Assembly (NCBI GenBank): GCA_003117195.1
Contig: BDSI01000047.1
Coordinates: 682,501-746,500 of the forward strand
Direction of reading: 5' to 3'
Source of the DNA: Eudorina sp. 2006-703-Eu-15
Taxonomy: Eukaryota; Chlorophyta; Chlorophyceae; Chlamydomonadales; Volvocaceae
Length of the DNA: 64,000 nucleotides
In this document: positions 1 to 12,800 of the stretch, in pieces
Numbering within the stretch: the stretch's first letter is position 1
Layout of the letters: each line of letters opens with the position of its first letter
Notes under the pieces: generated by a model
Seen by the model: only the letters and a program-made list of their open reading frames with translations
The model's database searches: none
What the model was told of the DNA's origin: nothing
Made by a program: the position numbers and the translations under genes

Positions 1-319
1 GGATGGATGGATGGATGGATGGATGGATGGATGGATGGATGGATGGATGGATGGATGGATGGATGGATGGATGGATGGATGGATGGATGGATGGATGGAT
101 GGATGGATGGATGGATGGATGGATGGATGGATGGATGGATGGATGGATGGATGGATGGATGGATGGATGGATGGATGGATGGATGGATGGATGGATGGAT
201 GGATTGGATGGATGGATGGATGGATGGATGGATGGATGGATGGATGGATGGATGGATGGATGGATGGATGGATGGATGGATGGATGGATGGATGGATGGA
301 TGGATGGATGGATGGATGG
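1..319. repeat. (TGGA)n tetranucleotide microsatellite
   Basis: About eighty copies of TGGA run from the first base, with one slip near base 204 where an extra T interrupts the register. Because the period is 4, all three forward frames stay open and give an artificial Met-Asp-Gly-Trp repeat. The array reaches the window edge, so its full length is unknown. Confidence 0.98.
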
Positions 320-3300
320 TGCAGTTCACCTTTTTGGGCGGGGCCCCAGCGCGAAGCGCGTTCGGGGGGCCCCGCCCCCTAGGATTGCCCATGTCCGTTG
401 TGTGTGTGTGCGTGCGCCGTGCGTGGGTAACGGCAAAACGTTCATTATCCGCTAAACTAATTCGCAATGTTTGTCATATTAATTGTCCTCTATTGCAAGG
501 TATCCTTGGTTTGGCTGAAAAAAATTCTTTGCGCACAAACGGTCAAAGTAAAGCTCCTCGGTCTCCATGGACCCGAGTCAACATCCACCCAACGCCTCTC
601 GCGCTCATGTTTGATGCAACAGGTGCCGCGTGATGAATACGTGGATTAGGGGCAGGTGGCGCGTGCTAAATTGAACTTCGATAGTGTTCTGATGTTTGAA
701 CATCAAGATACCACCAACATCAAGATTTGCCTTTCTGTCTTGCCAGATGAATACAAATCAACAATATGTATTGAACCAAAGTTTCAAGATGCTAAGGGAT
801 AGCGTACCGAGTGCCAACGAGTTCTCCAGTTCCGATGGCCCAAAGTCCGGGTCTCACCGCGGCTTTTTCGCACCCTGTTTTTGCCTTACATTTGCTATGT
901 AACTATTGATAGCAAACTTTAGAGGTTCACGTCTGCTGCGGGCGTGCAACTGAAGGGTTGCATGCCTGCCGACGGACCAAACAACTACAGTTTCACGGCA
1001 AAACAAGGATGCTTCAAGCTTGCTTTGTGATCATCTGCTTGACAGACGGATGTGGTAGTGCAGAGGCGACCATAGTGCCGATACGGCGACGGTCACCGGC
1101 GGCGCGTACTGCAGGATGGTTTCGGGGCTGCCGACGTGTTTGGGCTTGGTGAATCTATGCACGCCAATCCACCTTCAACATCAACGACACCCCCAATGGT
1201 AACCTTTCACTCTCTCACACTGTTGCGCGGTAATAGAGTTTTCGTTCTAAAGCAAGCGGCCTGTACGGATTATAGGGGGCCCCGCCCTTTTCCGGCTTCG
1301 AGGAAGCCGACCCCTACTTGTCGTACATTCTGGGCCCGCAAGGCCCCCGGGTGTCTGTGGGGTCTGTCAGGTCGGGACAGGTCGGCAAAGGGCCCGCGAG
1401 GGGCGGTGACGACCGAATGCGGGCCCCGGCGTATCCCACCAGGCGGCAGAGGTGGACAAATGTACGTCTTGACGTACTCATGGACGCTGAACGTACTCGT
1501 ACAGGTTTTTGCGACGTACGGCCTACGTGCGCTATAACGACGGATTGTTCAAAGTTTTGATGGGCGCGCATAAAGTTAGACACGCAAGACCTGATGACTG
1601 ACCGACGATCTTGTTCATAACCGCGCAGGTGGTCCCACGTGTCGAGGTGCGTCTTAGGAGGCCGAATTCCTTCGGACGGGTTCGGACCTAGCTCCTTGCC
1701 TAGCTCGACGGTGGCGACGAGTGCTGCCAAGTGTCAACCCCGACGGCTGCATGAACGGGAACTTGGGAATTCGTGTCCAGTATGGATATCCTATGGAGTT
1801 TATGTTGTTGTGGTGCGCTATGAAACGCGCGCGCGATGCAAAGCGCCAAAGCCGGCCGCTACGCCGCGAATTCTTAATGTCTTTGGCGCCCGCTAGTCGC
1901 CCAGCCTCTTGCTTGCGAGCACACGAAATGTGAATGCATAGCGTTAAGTTTGTCTGAATTATAGAACCTTTTGCATTTGTACCTTATCTCCTTTGTGGCC
2001 CGTTCATCTCCTCACAGCTCACGGGCGGTCGCTGTGACGCTGTCCGCCCGAAATCTGGTCACCATCATCATCGGTCTACCTGGTCACGAAGACGAGAAAC
2101 GTCGTCTTCTGTATTGCTCGATATTGGTTGTTGGCTTTGTTGGCTGATTATTGCTGAGGTTGTTAAATGGCCGCTGACAGTTACCGCTAGCACTAATCAC
2201 TTCACAGAGGCGATTTAGTTCTACTCGATGGTAGTATCGGTGCTGGTAACTTGCTCTGCTCGTCTCTGCTTAAGTGTGGGTTTCGGGCCTCGGACGGCGC
2301 TTGTGTCATGCGGCAATGGGATTTCGAACCAGACGGTACGACGGGCAAGCCGTGCGGGCTTCACCAATATTGGTAACCAACTTGCAATTTGATCCTGGCT
2401 TCGTCACCAAATGCATGGAACAATGCAAAATTTTAAACGTTTTTTCCGGAGGCCCCCAATTCAAGAGTCACCAAAAATTAAAGGCACTACGGTATTACGT
2501 TCAGTAAAACCTTGGATGAATCGAACCTTGCCCAAAGAATTTTAAATTAGCACATTTTATTTGACCCCCAGTATTTTATTTACCAGCTGTCGGGTGACAT
2601 GGTTTAAAGTCGTGTTTGGCAAGCAGTTGGCACGGTTGGCACCAGGCGCAAATCGCAATAGTTGTCAACCATCTGAACAATAATGATTGTGCCACGTACT
2701 TGCCACGCCGTCACATGTACACAAGTAGCGCTGCGGTGCGCCGCCGCACCTGGCTGACCGCACCTCGCCAGGGTTCGTGACAGCCCCGTAGTCCACCCCG
2801 CGTGTGCACCTTTCCCGCAGCACAGGACAGTGCACAACGGTAGGCGATCCCCGCTGGCATGCAATCCGGGATCATCGGTCGCCTACAACCCACACCCAGT
2901 GGCAACCACCGCGAAACGCTCCTCCGTCCTGAGACTCAAGCGCCCAGCGGGTCACCCGGACGCCCCTGACGTGCGACGGCTTCCCTGCGCTCCCCACATG
3001 TACCCCACAATTTCACGCTCCCCACAATTTCCGTACCAATATCCGTACATCACTGCAGACATCAGGGTAACCGTCTCACCGCGGAAACCCTACACCTCTG
3101 GCAATCACCGCGACCGTATGAGGCAGCTGCTGCGCATCTGCCGTTCCAGGACCCCAGGCCCCCTGGAGTGCCCATGCTGTCCGGCACGTCCGCGCGGGGC
3201 GACGCCGGGAGACAAGGCCAGCACGAATGCTTGGGGGCTCACTCGGACCGTGACGGCTGCGCCGCGCGGAGGGGCTTCAGTCGGGGGCTGTCCCTCATCC

Positions 3301-3463
3301 CCGACCCACCGCGGGCCGGGGCGTAAGGGACCGCACATCCTGCAGTCCTGTCCGGTGCAGAAGTCCGCCCAGTCCTCAGCACTACGGTATACAAGCCTCT
3401 TTCTCCAACCACTCACGTCGGGCTGCGGCCCCACGCGCCGGCGCCGCCCTTCGTCGCGCGCCT
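320..3463. other. Intergenic region without a recognised gene
   Basis: About 3.1 kb lies between the TGGA array and the 3' end of the UBLCP1 gene. Open frames here are short or GC-driven and show no family I recognise. The part from 450 to 2700 is visibly less GC-rich than the gene-bearing DNA. GGGGCCCC-type blocks occur at 343-385 and 1274-1290; the first resembles a block near 59846. No RNA gene or intact transposon was seen. Confidence 0.6.
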
Positions 3464-3468
3464 TTACA
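3464..3468 (-). terminator. Candidate TGTAA poly(A) signal of the UBLCP1 gene
   Basis: TTACA on the plus strand reads TGTAA on the minus strand, 105 bases after the UBLCP1 stop codon. TGTAA is the usual volvocine nuclear poly(A) signal. A five-base word can occur by chance, so the distance is the main support. Confidence 0.5.
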
Positions 3469-3572
3469 CGGCGCCGCCCGCCCAGGCACCGGTCAGCCGC
3501 CCCCCCCCACTTCCCACCCGCGATGAGGTGTGCGTGGCTCGGCACATGTCCCCGCAGCCAGGGCGCGGCAGG

Positions 3573-6500
3573 CTACTGCTGCCTTTTCCGCTGCTGCTTC
3601 TCCAGGTACCGCTCCCACCGCGAGTGGTCGAGCTCCTCCAAGCTGTCCAGGGCCGCGATGGCCGCCAAGTAGGACTTGAGGCCATGGAGCTCCCGGTCCG
3701 ACCCACGGGTCAGGTGCGCCTTGCGGAAGGGCCGGATCACCAGGCCCTGCTGCGGGTTCATGATGTAGTTGCGCCTGCACACGGGACGCGGGGGGGGCGG
3801 TCCCCTCGGCGCACATGCACGCATGCCCAGGCAGGTGGGCGGTGGGCGGCCCCGGAGATCCCGGGGACAGGTCTGGACAGCAGCGCCGCGCGCCACACCG
3901 CACCGCACCGCAGACCGCACCGCATCACGTTTGCTGCGCACCACGTCCGCGTCTTGCCGGACGCGCGGCGCACGTCGGCCTGTGCCACGTCAGCTCGCGC
4001 CGCGAAGAGGGGGCACCGGCCCCATTCAGAGGCGCGCCGCGCTCTCGTTCGCCTGTCACCGCTGGCGCGAGGGGTCGATGAACGCCACGCACCGCACCGC
4101 ATCACGACGGGGTCGCGCGGGGTTCTTCGTGCAGCCCACACCGCCGCGGTCCACACGTCACGACGCTCTTTCTTTCCGCCACACCCGAACCGCCAGAACC
4201 GACCTCGGCCCCCCGAAGGCAGAGACAGGTGCCAGCGGCGGTTCCGACGGTGGGAAGCTCTGTACGGCTCTGTACGGCTCTGTACACTTACTTTAGGTCG
4301 TCCAGCATGATGGTGTTGCTGGGCGTGTACTGCCCAGGAAACTTTTCCCAGAGGAACTGCGGACGACGGATTGACGGATTGGCAACGGTGGCGGCAGCGG
4401 CGGCGGCGGCAGCAGTAGCAGTGGCAGTGGCTGTCGATCAAGGCGGCAAACAAGGTGGGGTAGGCATCGCGCACTTCGGGCGAAGCCTTGGTGCAGGAGC
4501 GAAAAGCCGAGAGGGCAGCGAACCAAACCGTTGCGGGTCCAACAACACCGGCATCGGACCCGTGCGTCATCTTGGCCCCCCGCCGTGCGGTCGGGCCCCA
4601 AGCCGTCGTCAATGACACGTGACCCATGGGTCCTTCCTTGCATGGGGAGGACGTCAGCATCTACCGGTTACTGTGGGCTCCGGCTCCGAAGCCCGAAGGC
4701 CAGTTGAGGGGGGCAGGGCCAACGGGCCCCGAGACCACACCGAGAGCGACCTGCCCTGTTACGTGCCTCCCAACACGTCACGTCACGTCACTTCTCATTC
4801 ATGTCATGGTCAGTGGGTTGTGTCGACATGCGCCGACGAAGCCCCCCCATTTATGATCATGGACATTTCCACCAATTCCCTGTACCCCTCCACCACCGGG
4901 GGTCCGGCGTGGATTCGTTAATCCAAACGCCGTACCTACCTGCAGCGGCTTGCAGTCAAACACGCCGTACTTTTCTGTGTGTACGGTAACCATCGCCGTG
5001 TGATCCAGCAAGCAAACGATGTTGTAGTTTGGGTTCCCCAGCACACCCAGCTCCTGTGCCCACAAACACACCAACAAACCAACAGGGGTTTGGACCCCCC
5101 CCTGGTGACCCGAGGGGGCCAGAAAGGTGCCGACAGATCGTGTGCGCATTTAAACCTTCAAGTACGGTACCATTGTGTAGCGCGGTTGCACATTCGGCTT
5201 CGACGTTCGGTCACGGCGGGTGCCGGGCCCAGGCAAACCCCAAAACCCGTGGACGGCTGGCTGGACGGCCTACCCGCCCAAAACCCTACCAAACCCGTCC
5301 CGTCTGCCTCCTTCCCGTCCCCCCCGGGGGCAGTACCGTTGTCGTACCTTCATCTTGACCTCCACCCACTTCTTGCTGGTGGCGGACCAAATGATGATGT
5401 CGTACGCGTCGTGCGCTGACGTCAGGAACTCATGCAAGTACGGCCGTGCTAGCTCCTGCGAGCACAGCAGGCGCGGATTGGTTGGGGGGGGCAGGGACGA
5501 CGACGCACATTGTCCATGCGCCCGAACAAGTTCCGGGGGAAGCTATCGGCGTGTTTCTGTGATGGGAAACCCGCCCAGAACCACCCAGGCCCATGTACTC
5601 ACCAAACCTGCGACGCACTTGTACTTATCATTGGCTATCAGTGTGTCCGAGTTCTGTGTTTGTTTGCCCGTGTATGGCAACGTTTCGTTCACCCCGCGAC
5701 AAGGCAGCCATCACAACGCTCCGTTCAAAATAATACATGCCACTATTGAGATAGTAAACCCGATGAGTCCTGTCCTGACCGCGCCAAAGCCCCGACCCAC
5801 TTCGGGTCGTTCCGCAGTCGACCCCAGGTCAAAGATGGTGTAGTCGATGTCGATCACGAGGCACTTCTTGCCGGGACGGGGAGGGGACAGGATCTTGACC
5901 TCCACGCTCTTCAGCCGCCGGGCCAGCTTCTCCTGTACCGGTGCCGGCGGGAGGACAGCCAGGAGGGCAGGGAAGGACGCGGGAGGGAGGGAGGGAGGGG
6001 AGGGAGGGAAGGGAGGGATACAGGAAATTGGTAGACATATTTATACTGCGCTGCCGCCGCCAGAGCAAATATCGAGGGAGGGAGGAAGGGGGGGAGGCAC
6101 GGAGGGAGGGCAGAAACACGACGACGCGGCGGGCCCCGACGCCGTTCGGCGCGGTCCGAAGCGACGGGGTGGGTTTGGGTCGAAAGCCAAGCCCGGCCAC
6201 GCACGATCCCTAGAGGCCTGTGAAACTGGAGCGATCCCTGGAGCCTCAGGGCAGACTGGGGCAGGCTGGCCGCAGCAAGGCACCGTCTTGCGCGTGAAGG
6301 CGGGCTGGAAACCCCCCACGTCCCAAACCGGCGTCGCATGCGCAGCGGCGCGCATGAAGGTGCGGCAAAGCAGTGCGTCCGACGCGTCGTCGCCGCCGGG
6401 GGGCCACAGCACTGCACCGCCCGGGGCGGCCCTGTCCGCGCCCGGGTGTCAGGGCTGGTTGGGGAGCGCTGGCCTGTCCGCGCCCAGCCGCCAGCGCCCC

Positions 6501-9058
6501 CCCTTCGGCACCAAGCCGGTGAGTGCGCCGCGGTCTGTTGGCGCGGGTCAGGGCCGTCACTGAGTCCCTCCAGACCGCCCAACCCCCGCCCGCCTCGCGG
6601 CCGTACGCGGCCGTACCTGCACCTCCGGACGGTCCTTGACCGCGATACTGGCCACGGACTCGTCGGCGCCGATGTCGAAGTCGTCCTGTTGTACGACATG
6701 CCACGTCATGTCAATATGTACGATTGAGACAATGTACGGGAGTTGGCCATGACAGGTCGTGGTGAACCCCCACCCCCGGAGGGACCCGCTGGCGGGGCGG
6801 CAGCTGCAACGACATGATGATGGGTGCCGACGGCGAAAAGGATGAAGCGGGAAGGAGGGTTAAGTGGTAGTACTTTAGTAAAGTAAGGGAAAACAAAAGC
6901 GCCGTGTCGCCGCGGGCGGACACTTGCTTGCTTGCTTGCGAGTACGTCGCTGTGGAGGCACCGCTGCGATGCCCCGCTGCGCGGATCTGGGTGTAGCGCT
7001 CAGCTGACGGCGGGAAGCATTTCATGACGTACGGCGGCCGGGCGTACCTGCAAGGGGGTTCGCTGCGTCGGCTGTCATGGCAGTGCGTTGCGATGGAGGT
7101 CTGTTGTACGCGTTGGTGTGAATGTAAGAAACCTGAGGCGTAGAAGTGTATGTGTGATGTGTGTTGTCGTGGTGGTATGTGTTTAATGAGAAGCCCACCC
7201 GTGGTGTGTGTGTGTGTGTGTATGTGTGTGTGATCGCTGCCATTGTGGCGCATCGTGCGGAACCGGCGAGCCGTTCCCTTCCTCGAATACGGAACGCCAG
7301 ACCAAAATCCTACATCAGTAATTAGGAACCAGTTGTGAGAGCGCTGTTGCAGCATTTTTTGGAAAAACATCTAGGAGTCGGACAGTTCACAAAAGCCGCG
7401 ATGATACGAGATTCGTTCTCGGAACGGCGACCCTGGCTATCACCGTCACGAACTGTTACCGTATTCGGCCTTCGGAATTCCTCCTATTCAGCCTGGGCTG
7501 TGAGGAGACTTTCAAAAAGCAACCCTACGTTAAAGAAATAAACATAATGCCACTGCTGCCACGCTGTGGCCGTAAAACAAGTCACGATTGGTACGAAACT
7601 CGCACACTCAGTTCAACTTCGAGAAACCCAGATCCTTTGGATTGCCGATTGGGAGGCCAGCACGCCACTCGACGAAGACTGCTGCGAAATTAGCTGCCCA
7701 CATTTGAATTCAAGATTGCGCGGGCGTGAGATTACGAGGCATGCGCCTGCACGCAACCCGCCAACCAGCTCCAACCGAGCCCGAACCCACCTGCACTTCC
7801 GGCGCCGCTTCCGCCTCCTTAGCCGCAGCGGCAATAGCGGCCTCGGGTGTCCTTTAAAGTGGCCAGCAGGAAGAGGTAAGGGTTTGGGTTGGCCGAGTAC
7901 GGCAGGCAAGGTGCCGTCAGGTCCGGCTATGCAAGGGCGTGTGTTCCAAGGCGGCTCGTCGCATTCCGCACATTCCGGCTGAAATCACGAACGGGTTTCG
8001 AACCGCCCGACCTCAGAACCGAGACGGAAAGGAAGATCGGCGGCGAACGCGGCACGAAAAACGGCAAATTACGCAAAGCCGGTGACATCAATTCGCGCTG
8101 CTGTGAGGAGGGACAAATCAAGCTGCCGTCAGTTCAGGCCATGCGTCTGGGAAACGGTGGGATCGGGCGACAGGGCCCGGAGATGGAGATGCTGTGAGAA
8201 GTAGTGTGATGTCTCTTACCCGCGCTGCGTCATGTCCTTTCAGCAGGGCCCCGGCGGCCGCACAGCCCCGCCCTAGACCTGGACTAACCCACAACCCGAG
8301 GCGTCTCGTATCCCCCCCTCGCGTGTCGCTGAAGCCGTGTGTACCGCACACCAGCGAGCCGCTCGTGGGCGGCTCGTGAGGAATACGGGAGCCATACTGG
8401 AGATGGCCCGGCGGAGCTATTTCCCAAAGCGCTCACGACCCCGGCCCCATGTGCGACCCCGTGTACGAACATGTTTGCGACCCCGTGTGCGGCCCCTCAC
8501 CCTCCTATCCGTGAAACACGCAGCCGTGCTGCTTCCCAGTCGTGGTCCGCACCCCAGATGCTGTACAGACCGGCATCCGCACCCCCGACACACCCCATCA
8601 TCATGAACTTGACGCTGGGCTTGATCTGCAGGTCGGCCAGGGCGGATTCGTCGCTGGCGGGCTTGCCCTCCTTTGTCTTCAGACCCAGGATCTGTGGTGG
8701 CCAGGGTAGGGTCGGGACATAAGGATGGTGCGACCCCAATGGCGGTTGGGGAAAGGAATCCGTCAGAAGGTCTTTGGGTTGACCCGGAGACTGGCGGAGC
8801 TGGGTTTGGGGCTGCCCAGCATTGTCGCGGAGGCGGAGTGGCAGACCGCACAGCAGGCAGCGCTGTGGTCGCCGGGCGTCGATGTGAGGGCGCCGAAACC
8901 CCTACCTTTTGGCGCTTCGCCAGCACATTTGTTTCACCCTCGAGCTTGTGCTTGAGCGCGAGGACGGTGTCTGACGGCTCCAGCTGGAAGACAAACTCCT
9001 TTCCGTTCCATTTTATGCCTACTTCAACCGACATTTCCATCCCCGCCATTCTGACCAC
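3573..9058 (-). CDS. UBLCP1: Ubiquitin-like domain CTD phosphatase 1 (UBLCP1), nine exons
   Basis: Exons in transcript order: 9058-8906, 8691-8594, 7851-7791, 6685-6617, 5932-5801, 5455-5348, 5053-4940, 4356-4292, 3774-3573. All junctions are GT-AG and in phase, giving 333 residues (human protein 318). Residues 1-83 are the ubiquitin-like domain, including [11 protein letters not shown] and KFMMMG. A short Ala-rich linker follows, then the HAD/FCP-type phosphatase domain with DIDYT (D155 and D157 are the predicted catalytic pair), IIWSAT at 192-197 and a MLDDLKRN motif. The C terminus, from RNYIMNP to SRWERYLEK, is also characteristic. Known UBLCP1 is nuclear; it binds the 26S proteasome through its ubiquitin-like domain and dephosphorylates the regulatory particle, limiting nuclear proteasome activity. 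The start could instead be at 9049 or 9040, both in frame. Large introns (6686-7790 and 7852-8593) hold microsatellites. Confidence 0.95.
7204..7232. repeat. (GT)n microsatellite in a UBLCP1 intron
   Basis: A GT dinucleotide run with one AT interruption lies in the 1.1 kb intron between the third and fourth exons of UBLCP1. Confidence 0.9.
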
Positions 9059-9880
9059 CTCAATCGCGCCTACGAAATCAAAGTTTGTCGCAGTAAATCT
9101 ACGGGACTTGCAGCATTACTCAGGGCTAGAATATATTGAGAGAAATTTCGAATGCGCGCGACAAGTGAAAACGAAACACGTCAGGATGTTTTACTTGTTT
9201 CCAGGATTGAAGCCTGATTTTTGTTATATAAGTGTTGGAGCAAGTAAATAAAACGACAACTCGTGCATCGTTGCAACATGGCCTGCAAGGCGGGAATGCG
9301 TTCCAGGGATTGTCCATTTCCCTGCGGCGAGGACGTAAACAGACTTTTTATCGCAAGCCTGGGTCAGTTACATGGCGATGCACAAGATGTGCCGCAATGG
9401 TGGTAAACCTGCCGGCCCGCGGGTCACTGCAAGGGCGGGGGGCAGAATGCGTTACGACGCACCAAGCGCCCCATGCACTGATCCACTGGCGCACAAAGGT
9501 TGCAACCATCAAAACCTGCGACCCGACGACCAGAGCCAGCCGAACAGCCCGTAGAGCCAGCCGAAGTAGGATACACGGCGCCACATTGCCCCCCACGACC
9601 CCTCCCCTCTTTGGGTCTCTTAAGAGAGATTGGGCCCCTGCAGCCCTTTGGCTCCACCCGAACCTACCCTGCGTTTGTATTCCACAACAGGAATCACAAT
9701 TTTACAACAACATTACTGACGAGACGACGGCACAGGCAGCAAAGAGCCAACCCCGCACGTCGATGAGGCCGAGCGCAGTGCACGTGAACAAGGTCTCGGC
9801 GTTCGGATACCTCCCCCCCACCAAGTCAAAAGGCAACCAGAAACGCCCCCGATCTGCGGCCCCATGCGGCCCCCAACAAT
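9059..9880. promoter_or_regulatory. Intergenic region: UBLCP1 promoter and F-box gene 3' UTR
   Basis: These 822 bases separate two genes on the same (minus) strand, so they must hold the 3' UTR of the F-box gene and the promoter of UBLCP1. TGTAA on the minus strand occurs at 9702-9706, about 175 bases after the F-box stop. The part at 9120-9260 is locally AT-rich, close upstream of the UBLCP1 start. No further gene was seen. Confidence 0.5.
9702..9706 (-). terminator. Candidate TGTAA poly(A) signal of the F-box gene
   Basis: The minus strand reads TGTAA about 175 bases beyond the stop codon at 9881, a reasonable 3' UTR length for this group. Confidence 0.45.
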
Positions 9881-12800
9881 TCACTCCTGCTGGATCCACC
9901 ACACGAACTCGTCTGGGCACTTCGTCAAATCCGGCGACGCCGGCACGACACGCACACATATTTCGTCGTCGTCGTCATCGTCGCCGCCCTCACCGCCCTC
10001 GCCGCCTGTTGCGCGCCCCGCACCAACACCCAAACCAGCTCCGTCGCCGCCGCCGCGCCCGCCGCTCCCTTCGCCACCGCCACCGCCACCGCCGCTGCCT
10101 CCGCTGCCTCCGCTGCCTTCGTTGCCTCCGCTGCCGGCTGCAGCGCCATCATTGCCGCCGTTGATGCACTGCCCTCCACGTCCGCCGCCGCTCAGCCGCG
10201 CCCGTATATGGGCGTTGACCTTGTCGGTCATAAGCTCCCACAACTCCGTGTCGGTGATCTGCAGGGGGACCGGTCTCGGCCCCTGCGGTGGCGCCTGGGT
10301 TTGCCGTACGTGCCGTACATGCAGCCCGGAATGGGGATCTCGCCCGTCCCCGCCACGCCGTCCGCCACCGCCGGCAGCAGCAGCATCGGTGGGCTGTCCA
10401 GGAGTATCTCTGCTGCCGCTGCGCCGCGTACCAGCACCACCGCCACCGTCGCCACCACCACCACCACCGCCACCACCGCCGCCACCGCCGCCACCGCTGA
10501 AATTGCCGGCGCCGCCGCCACCGCTGAAATTGCTGGCGCCGCCGCCGGGGCCGCCCCCGGCCGCAGCCCGATGACGGCGCTCCGAGACCGCCACCGCCAG
10601 ATCCGTCAGCGCTTCCGGCGGAATGAAGGCCAGGAAGGACTGCATCGAATCAACCGCCACACGATGATGCGAAAAGTGTATAGTCGCCGTGGAGAGGTGG
10701 AGGGTGGAGGGTTGGCTCCCAGGGATCGACACCACCTCAACCCACCTGGCCGCGCCACGGCAGCACAGAGTGCAGGGTTCTGCCGTCAGCATCCGACGTG
10801 TAGGATTGCAGCTGAACCGTGAAGGGGCACCTGTCTCTCCAACTCCCAACCCACAATTCCGAAGCAACAACCTACAACTCCCAACCGTTCCCTCAGCAGG
10901 ACGAAGGCTTCCATCCGCCCCCTCCCTCCCGCTCTCCCCACAACAACAAGAACCTCAGCCCCCTAATTCTGACCCTTCGGCCACACGGACCCGGCTGTCG
11001 TGGTCCCATCCGCCTCCTACCTCCACATCGAAGCGTAGCTCTTGCAGCATCTTCGGAAGAGTGTACAGCGCCGTACACATGAGCCGTGCACGGTGCCGTA
11101 CACCACCATTGTGTGGTTGACCACGGTGGGGTCAAGAGGGGAACGGCCAGCGGGGCAGCAGGGCAGGGCAGGGCAGGGAAGGGCAGCGCGCTTCAGGTCG
11201 TTTCTCTGACTGAATGGGGGCCGCCATTTGGCGGTTGGGTGCAGTTCCGGATCAGACGGACTGGCGGGCAGCACGGAGAACTGGTGGTTGGTGGTTGAGC
11301 ACCAGGCCAACTATATATGGAACACGGCCGCGGGCAGGTGGGGCGGCACTGGATGGAGCCTCCCGCCTCTCCCCTGGATCCGAACTCACCGGCATGTCAC
11401 ACAGCGACATAAGCCCCACGCGGCTCACGTCGTACGTCATCAGCTGCAGGGTCCGAAGGTACGGCAGGCCGTACGCTATGGCCGCCAGGTCCGTGTCTCG
11501 CACGACGTGCGGGCTGAAGGGGGCGGTGGCCTGGAGACAGCAGCGGTGGAGGTTCGGAGGCGGAGGGCTGCGGGTGAAAGTAGCCCAGCCCCGCAAAAAC
11601 CACTTACCAACGATAGGGCAAAGGGGTGGAAGGCCGGGTCCAAAGTACCCTCCGGAATTAAGGCGATTCCAAACCGCTATTTTATTGCCTTCATTAACGC
11701 GGGTCGTGCGCCGACGCGGATGGCACCTTTCAACGTGTCCAGCACTGCAGCCGTTGTGCTACAGATAAGTGCTACAGATGAGTGCTACAGGTGAGTGCTA
11801 CAGCCGCATGCGACCCGAAGAGGGATGGACCCGTGGGTCACTTGGACTGGCGGCAGCACCCCATCGCCACCCACCCACCTGGAGCGCTAGAAAGCTGACC
11901 CGTGGGCCCAGCGCTCCCGCGAGCCATCCTGCCACCTCCGCCCAGTCTAGAGCGCCGTACAGCTTTAGCTGCACCTCCTCACAGCGACAGCACAGCTGTA
12001 GCAACTCCCGCCAGGGCCCCCCGCCCCCACCGCCGCGGGCCTGGTGGCCGGCGAAGTCGCCGCCCGCGCCGATTGCTGCTGCCGCTGCTGCTGCTGCTGC
12101 TGCTGCTGCCGCCGCGGCCGCTACAGCCTCTCCGGCCGCAGCAGCTGCCTCGAAACGCGGCCGCCAGTTGTCGTCGCCGCCTCCGCTGCCTTGCCCGGGG
12201 CGGCCATCGCCGGCGCCGCCGCCCCAACCCGGGGCATACCACGGAGGCCATGCCCACTCACCCCTGGGCGCTGACCGCCCTCCCCCGGCTGGGTTTGCGG
12301 TGCGGCGCACGTCGTCCAGTTGCACCTGGAAGGGGTCCAGGGAGAGCCCCAGGGCCAGCTGCCGCAGCTCAGGTGCCCTGGGAAGGGGGAAGGGGTGGGA
12401 GGGGGCAAAAGAGGAAGCCAGACCCAGAAACGAACCCGGGGCCCGGGGACGGGGGCATGGGCATATTGGAGACGGGTAGACATGGGGTTTTCCCCGAGTA
12501 CTGCGGTGACTGCCGGAGCAGACGGACCATCAACAACCCCGGAGGTACAGTGCAGAGTGGACTGGACCAGGGCCCTCCAGCGATGTGACGGGGGGCGGCA
12601 CGGGGCCAGGGGGCAGGGGGGAGGTTAGGAACCTGGCAGACAGTAAAAAGGAGCCGACGGGGCAAAGGGGGAGTTAACTGGGGGGGGTCAAGTTCGTGTA
12701 CAGGTGCGGAGGCGGGCTGTTAGGAAGGGAGGGGGGTGCGGATGCCATCCGGCTCCAAGGGGGCAGTGCGGTGCAGTCGGCGTTCTGGGCGACACATCTG

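Noticed and set aside
3..633. Three overlapping open frames of Met-Asp-Gly-Trp repeats
   Set aside because: They are produced by the (TGGA)n array, which is open in all forward frames, and continue only into unconserved sequence.
2830..3672. 280-codon plus-strand open frame
   Set aside because: It overlaps the 3' end of UBLCP1 on the opposite strand, is Pro/Arg/Ser-rich from GC bias, and shows no family similarity.
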